Positions 60,888-64,000 of a DNA stretch of 64,000 bases are shown in pieces (the stretch's first letter is position 1; each line of letters begins with the position of its first letter). The stretch is from Piper betle. Its lineage: Eukaryota > Streptophyta > Magnoliopsida > Piperales > Piperaceae. The DNA lies in the NCBI GenBank assembly GCA_033002965.1, contig JAURVB010003122.1:1-64000 (forward strand). Direction: 5' to 3'. The notes beneath the pieces are model-generated. The model saw only the letters and a program-made list of their open reading frames with translations, did no database searches and was not told where the DNA came from. The translations under genes and the position numbers were made by a program.

Positions 60888-63380
60888 TGTAACACCCTAA
60901 TTTCGGTTCACTTAAGAACCGAATCAAAAATATTGCGATCGAGTCGAGTCATGTTTAAAGTTGTCGATCGATATGACTCGATCGATAAAATAGATCGAAA
61001 CAACCTTCTTGGTGTCACAATGATAGAAGACACCGTCAAAACACGATCGAACATAAATAAAAGTAAAAAAGTAAATAACTGCATTGAGCTTAAGTGTGTG
61101 TAATGTTTATCTGTCCTCCCACCAAAGTTAACTCAAGATTGCAAGACCTACATATATTATATGAAAAATGTAAGTAACAAATGTTATTGGTTCAAAAAAT
61201 AACTAATACAAACTAGCAAATGAGTATTCCATTACCCATGAAAACTTATGAAACTTCAAGATTGCCTCACACTGGGTGGTAATCAAACATACTTAAGCAA
61301 GTGTCGGCTTGCATGCGCGGTCTCATAATCATATTCATACATACAACACTTACGCCCTCACGTTTTCCATATCTCCCACCATAGTACTCGAGTGGCAAAA
61401 GGAACAGTTAAGTTAGTGCTACAAATTCCAAAAATGTGTTGCGTTACGCAGTACCCTTATACACCACACTACCTCAAGGTTTGAAGGAGTACTAATACAG
61501 TCCATACATATCTCTGTACCACTCATTCTCTTGTTCGTGAAATCCATAAAATTTTGTGTACTTATATAATAGGCTTAGTGAAAAGGCTTGTATCATAAAT
61601 TTCTTGAGCTTCAATTTGAAAATCAACAAGGGATCTCATCCTTGTAGTTTATTAAATGTATAGAAAACACAGCTAAATGGTCCGACATCGGAAAGATGCA
61701 ATAAAATGTTGTCGATGCCGTCATACGTATAAAACACTATTAAACTCAACACGCAAGGAGTCGAGCTGAGAAGGAGAGTCCTACGGACCTATGGTCTAAG
61801 CTCCAAGCATATCTACACATCTACGGCGAGCTTGGACTCCAAAACCTACATCAAAACCCACTACTAAGTAAAATACTAGCATCTCTATATGATGCATGCT
61901 CGTGGTGTATGCTCATATCATCAAAATAACCTAATAAAGAAAGCATAGCTAACAAACCCATAACTAAATATTTGGCACAAAAATCGAAACATAATAATAA
62001 TAAATAATAAATAAATATATAAACAAAAAAATGCACTCATAGATAATTACATAAATAATAAATACATAAACATAAACAATACTCTAATCATAAAATAATA
62101 ATATAATTATACTATATAAATATATGGGTAAACAAGAGTAAATATCAACATATACTCATGTTAGTAAATATATAAATATATATATATATAATAATAATTT
62201 AGTAAATAAATAAATAAATAAATAAATAGTTAATACTCATCAATCATGAATATTAATAATATCATAGTCATAAGATACAAGAATACATAATTAAATATAA
62301 ATAAGTAAAAACATACATATAACGAACAAATAAATAAATGAATATGTAAATAAATATATATATATACAATTTAGTAATAAGAATAAAATTCATAAGTAAA
62401 TATAATATTAATAATAGCAAATAATCATGTAAACATTTATCAAATATGATATATAAATAACAATGAATAAATAAATAAGTGATTAAATAAAATAATAAAT
62501 AAAGAAAATAATCATAACATCCAATCACGCTAAATCATGTAAATATGCACCACAACTAATATGGAAGTTCTCAAATTACTGGAAACGGTGAAAGAACAGA
62601 CGAAAATGAGCTGAACTGGATTGAACTAAGTTGAACCAGATCAAACCGAATGAGCTGAACCAACCCGGTCAGGAAAATGGGCTGGGTTGGCTGGGTGGAT
62701 CTGAACTGGACAGGCTGACTTGGACATTGACTGGCGGGCTGGCAGACTAGGGCTAGTCAAACAGACGCGAACGAGAGCAGGTGGACACGAACACAAACGC
62801 AAAGATGGGCAAACGGGCTAGCCGGGGTGACCGTTGCCCGTTGTTGGAAAGCGCCGATGGTGGTGTGGCTGGGCCGCACGGTCGGGATTGACAAAAAGGG
62901 CAAAGGCAGAGCTTTTGGTGGTGTCGATCAGAGGAGTCCGGCCACTAGCTGGCTAAAAAATGGCCGGAAAGAGGGTGGTGTCGCCGTTGGGTGCATCGAC
63001 GTCGCCAGCGGCAATCGTGGCTGTGGTGGTGGTCGTTGTCTCAAAATGGAGATCTCAGAATGATAAAGCTGTGTGGGTGGTTGGATCAGTCGGGGGGTGG
63101 CTTGCCGGCGTCGAAAATGGCCCGAGCAGTGGTGGCGGCGATGAAACTCGACTTCGAAAACTCCCTCGCTAGCAATGACTCTGGCAGTGCCGGTTGTCGT
63201 GAGTAGTATGAATGGAAAGCCGGCCACGAGGCGGTCACGGTCGTACCCATCCAGTGGCTTGGAATGAGGCAGAAACTTGCCGGCGGTGAGCCGAAGTGGT
63301 GGCGGCGTAAAGGGTGTAAATTCTGAAATTGTGAAAAATTTCTAGAAATATAACATGGTAAAGAAAGGGTAGACGTGGAC
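60888..63380 (+). mobile_element. Diverged LTR of the L1 superfamily
   Basis: Begins 'tgtaacaccctaatttcgg' and follows the same layout as L1: a 'gttcac...gaaccgaa' inverted motif, 'gtaagtaacaaatgttattgg' against 'gtcagtaacaagcgttactgg', an 'atctcatccttg' block, AT-rich microsatellite-like middle (61980-62520) and a GC-rich block (62760-63310). Long stretches do not align, so it is a separate subfamily or old copy. The right end is unclear. Confidence 0.6.
62203..62229 (+). repeat. (TAAA)n microsatellite
   Basis: About six TAAA units within an AT-rich stretch of the diverged LTR. Confidence 0.85.
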
Positions 63381-63860
63381 GACCGTGAACTGAATCGCAA
63401 ATGTTGCGATTGAGTCGAGTTATGTTCAAAGTTGTCAATCGGTACGAGTCTATTGATAAAATAGATCGAAACAACCTTCTTGGTATCATGAGAATGGAAG
63501 ACACCGTCAAATACACGTCAAAACTGACACGAGCCATAAAATTGACTCTATAAGCAGGAATCAAGGCAAGAAGGGTAAATGAGTCTCGAAACCGTAAACA
63601 CAATCGAGCTGGGCCCATGGGGGCACAATCCAATGATCCGAAATCCCTATAATGCATGCCATAGTTGGAGAAATCAGAATTGGAATCAGAATCGGTTTTC
63701 GATAGAGTCACTGAATCAGATCGAATCGGTCTAAATTGGTCAAGAATCGGTTTAGTTGAATCGGTCCAAATCGGTCTAAATCAATCATATATAATAATTT
63801 GACAACTTATAACATAAATATATAAAAGTTAGGTATTGATGTCATTTTGATATTATTGTG
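63381..63860 (+). repeat. Second copy of the start of the diverged LTR
   Basis: 63390-63530 repeats 60910-61060 ('gagtcgagt.atgtt.aaagt', 'aaaatagatcgaaacaacc', 'gaagacaccgtcaaa'), about 2.5 kb downstream in the same orientation, without the first ~20 bases of the LTR. The rest, with 'aatcggtttagttgaatcgg' motifs, is unassigned. Confidence 0.6.
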
Positions 63861-64000
63861 TGTATTATATTTTATGATATTTTTAATTTTTTCTTCGATT
63901 TTTTTAAAATTATTTGGAATTAGTTATTATTTTTGGCTCTAGTCGGAGTTGAGAGTCAACTTTTAATTACGAGAATGCCACCCCCGGTGCAAGAGGTGGC
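63861..64000 (-). mobile_element. Fragment of an L1-type LTR in reverse orientation, cut by window edge
   Basis: The order 'tttttcttcgattttttt', 'ttagttattattttt', 'cggagttgagagtcaact', 'ttacgagaatgccaccccc' mirrors 58170-58275 of the reverse-oriented solo LTR. The GC-rich part would continue beyond the window. Confidence 0.6.

Noticed and set aside
61980..62530. A/T-rich repeats spaced a few tens of bases apart, superficially array-like.
   Set aside because: Simple TAAA/TA-type low-complexity sequence; there are no conserved repeats with unique spacers, and CRISPR arrays are not expected in a plant nucleus.
1..64000. tRNA, rRNA, organellar insert or viral integration.
   Set aside because: No cloverleaf-like or rRNA-like segment, no plastid or mitochondrial gene and no viral polymerase other than the LTR retrotransposon was recognised by reading; a covariance-model scan was not possible here.

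Overview
The window looks like nuclear DNA of a flowering plant. Its genes carry introns with GT-AG (and two GC-AG) splice sites, their families are plant ones (a PLS/E-type PPR protein, MAP65, a small SAM-domain protein, a PAP15-type purple acid phosphatase), and most of the rest is LTR retrotransposon debris, MITEs and AT-rich spacer. Nothing seen decides between monocot and eudicot or names a genus.

Layout. 1-535 is the 3' end of a long LTR of a family I call L1. 893-2334 is an intronless PPR gene (+). 5578-6914 is a GC-rich fold-back element inside a (TA)n tract. 9386-12317 is an 11-exon MAP65 gene (-), complete in frame. 13.8-15.4 kb holds two small hAT-like MITEs, one with an 8-bp target duplication. 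16.3-25.2 kb is old repeat ground, including a diverged copy of the LTR of the retrotransposon described below. 25215-29295 is a 6-exon SAM-domain gene (+). 29916-33757 is a 7-exon PAP15-type phosphatase (-), tail to tail with the SAM gene.

The most structured part is 33.6-57.4 kb. A unit of about 4.2-4.4 kb, made of the PAP promoter plus the start of PAP exon 1, is present three times in tandem behind the intact PAP gene. The two extra copies keep the TATA box, the ATG and the signal-peptide codons and then break off. The middle copy was split by an 11.6-kb Ty3/gypsy chromovirus (38817-50447, minus strand) with a perfect 5-bp target duplication (CTTAG). The 3' LTR of that element was itself hit twice: by a 153-bp TRIM-like solo LTR (39687-39839) and by a 2,979-bp solo LTR of family L1 (40670-43648). 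The uninterrupted sister sequence for all three insertions lies in this same window (tandem copy C for the chromovirus, the 5' LTR for the other two), so the nesting order can be read directly. A second full-length L1 solo LTR in the opposite orientation (57818-60757, TSD GTAGT) and further L1 fragments close the window.

The genes look functionally independent: RNA processing in organelles (PPR), microtubule bundling (MAP65), an unknown SAM adaptor and phosphate/phytate metabolism (PAP). Two of the four reading frames (PPR, SAM) are broken only by single-base shortfalls in homopolymer runs, a pattern that fits sequencing or assembly error better than decay. I found no CRISPR array, rRNA, tRNA or bacterial-type system.
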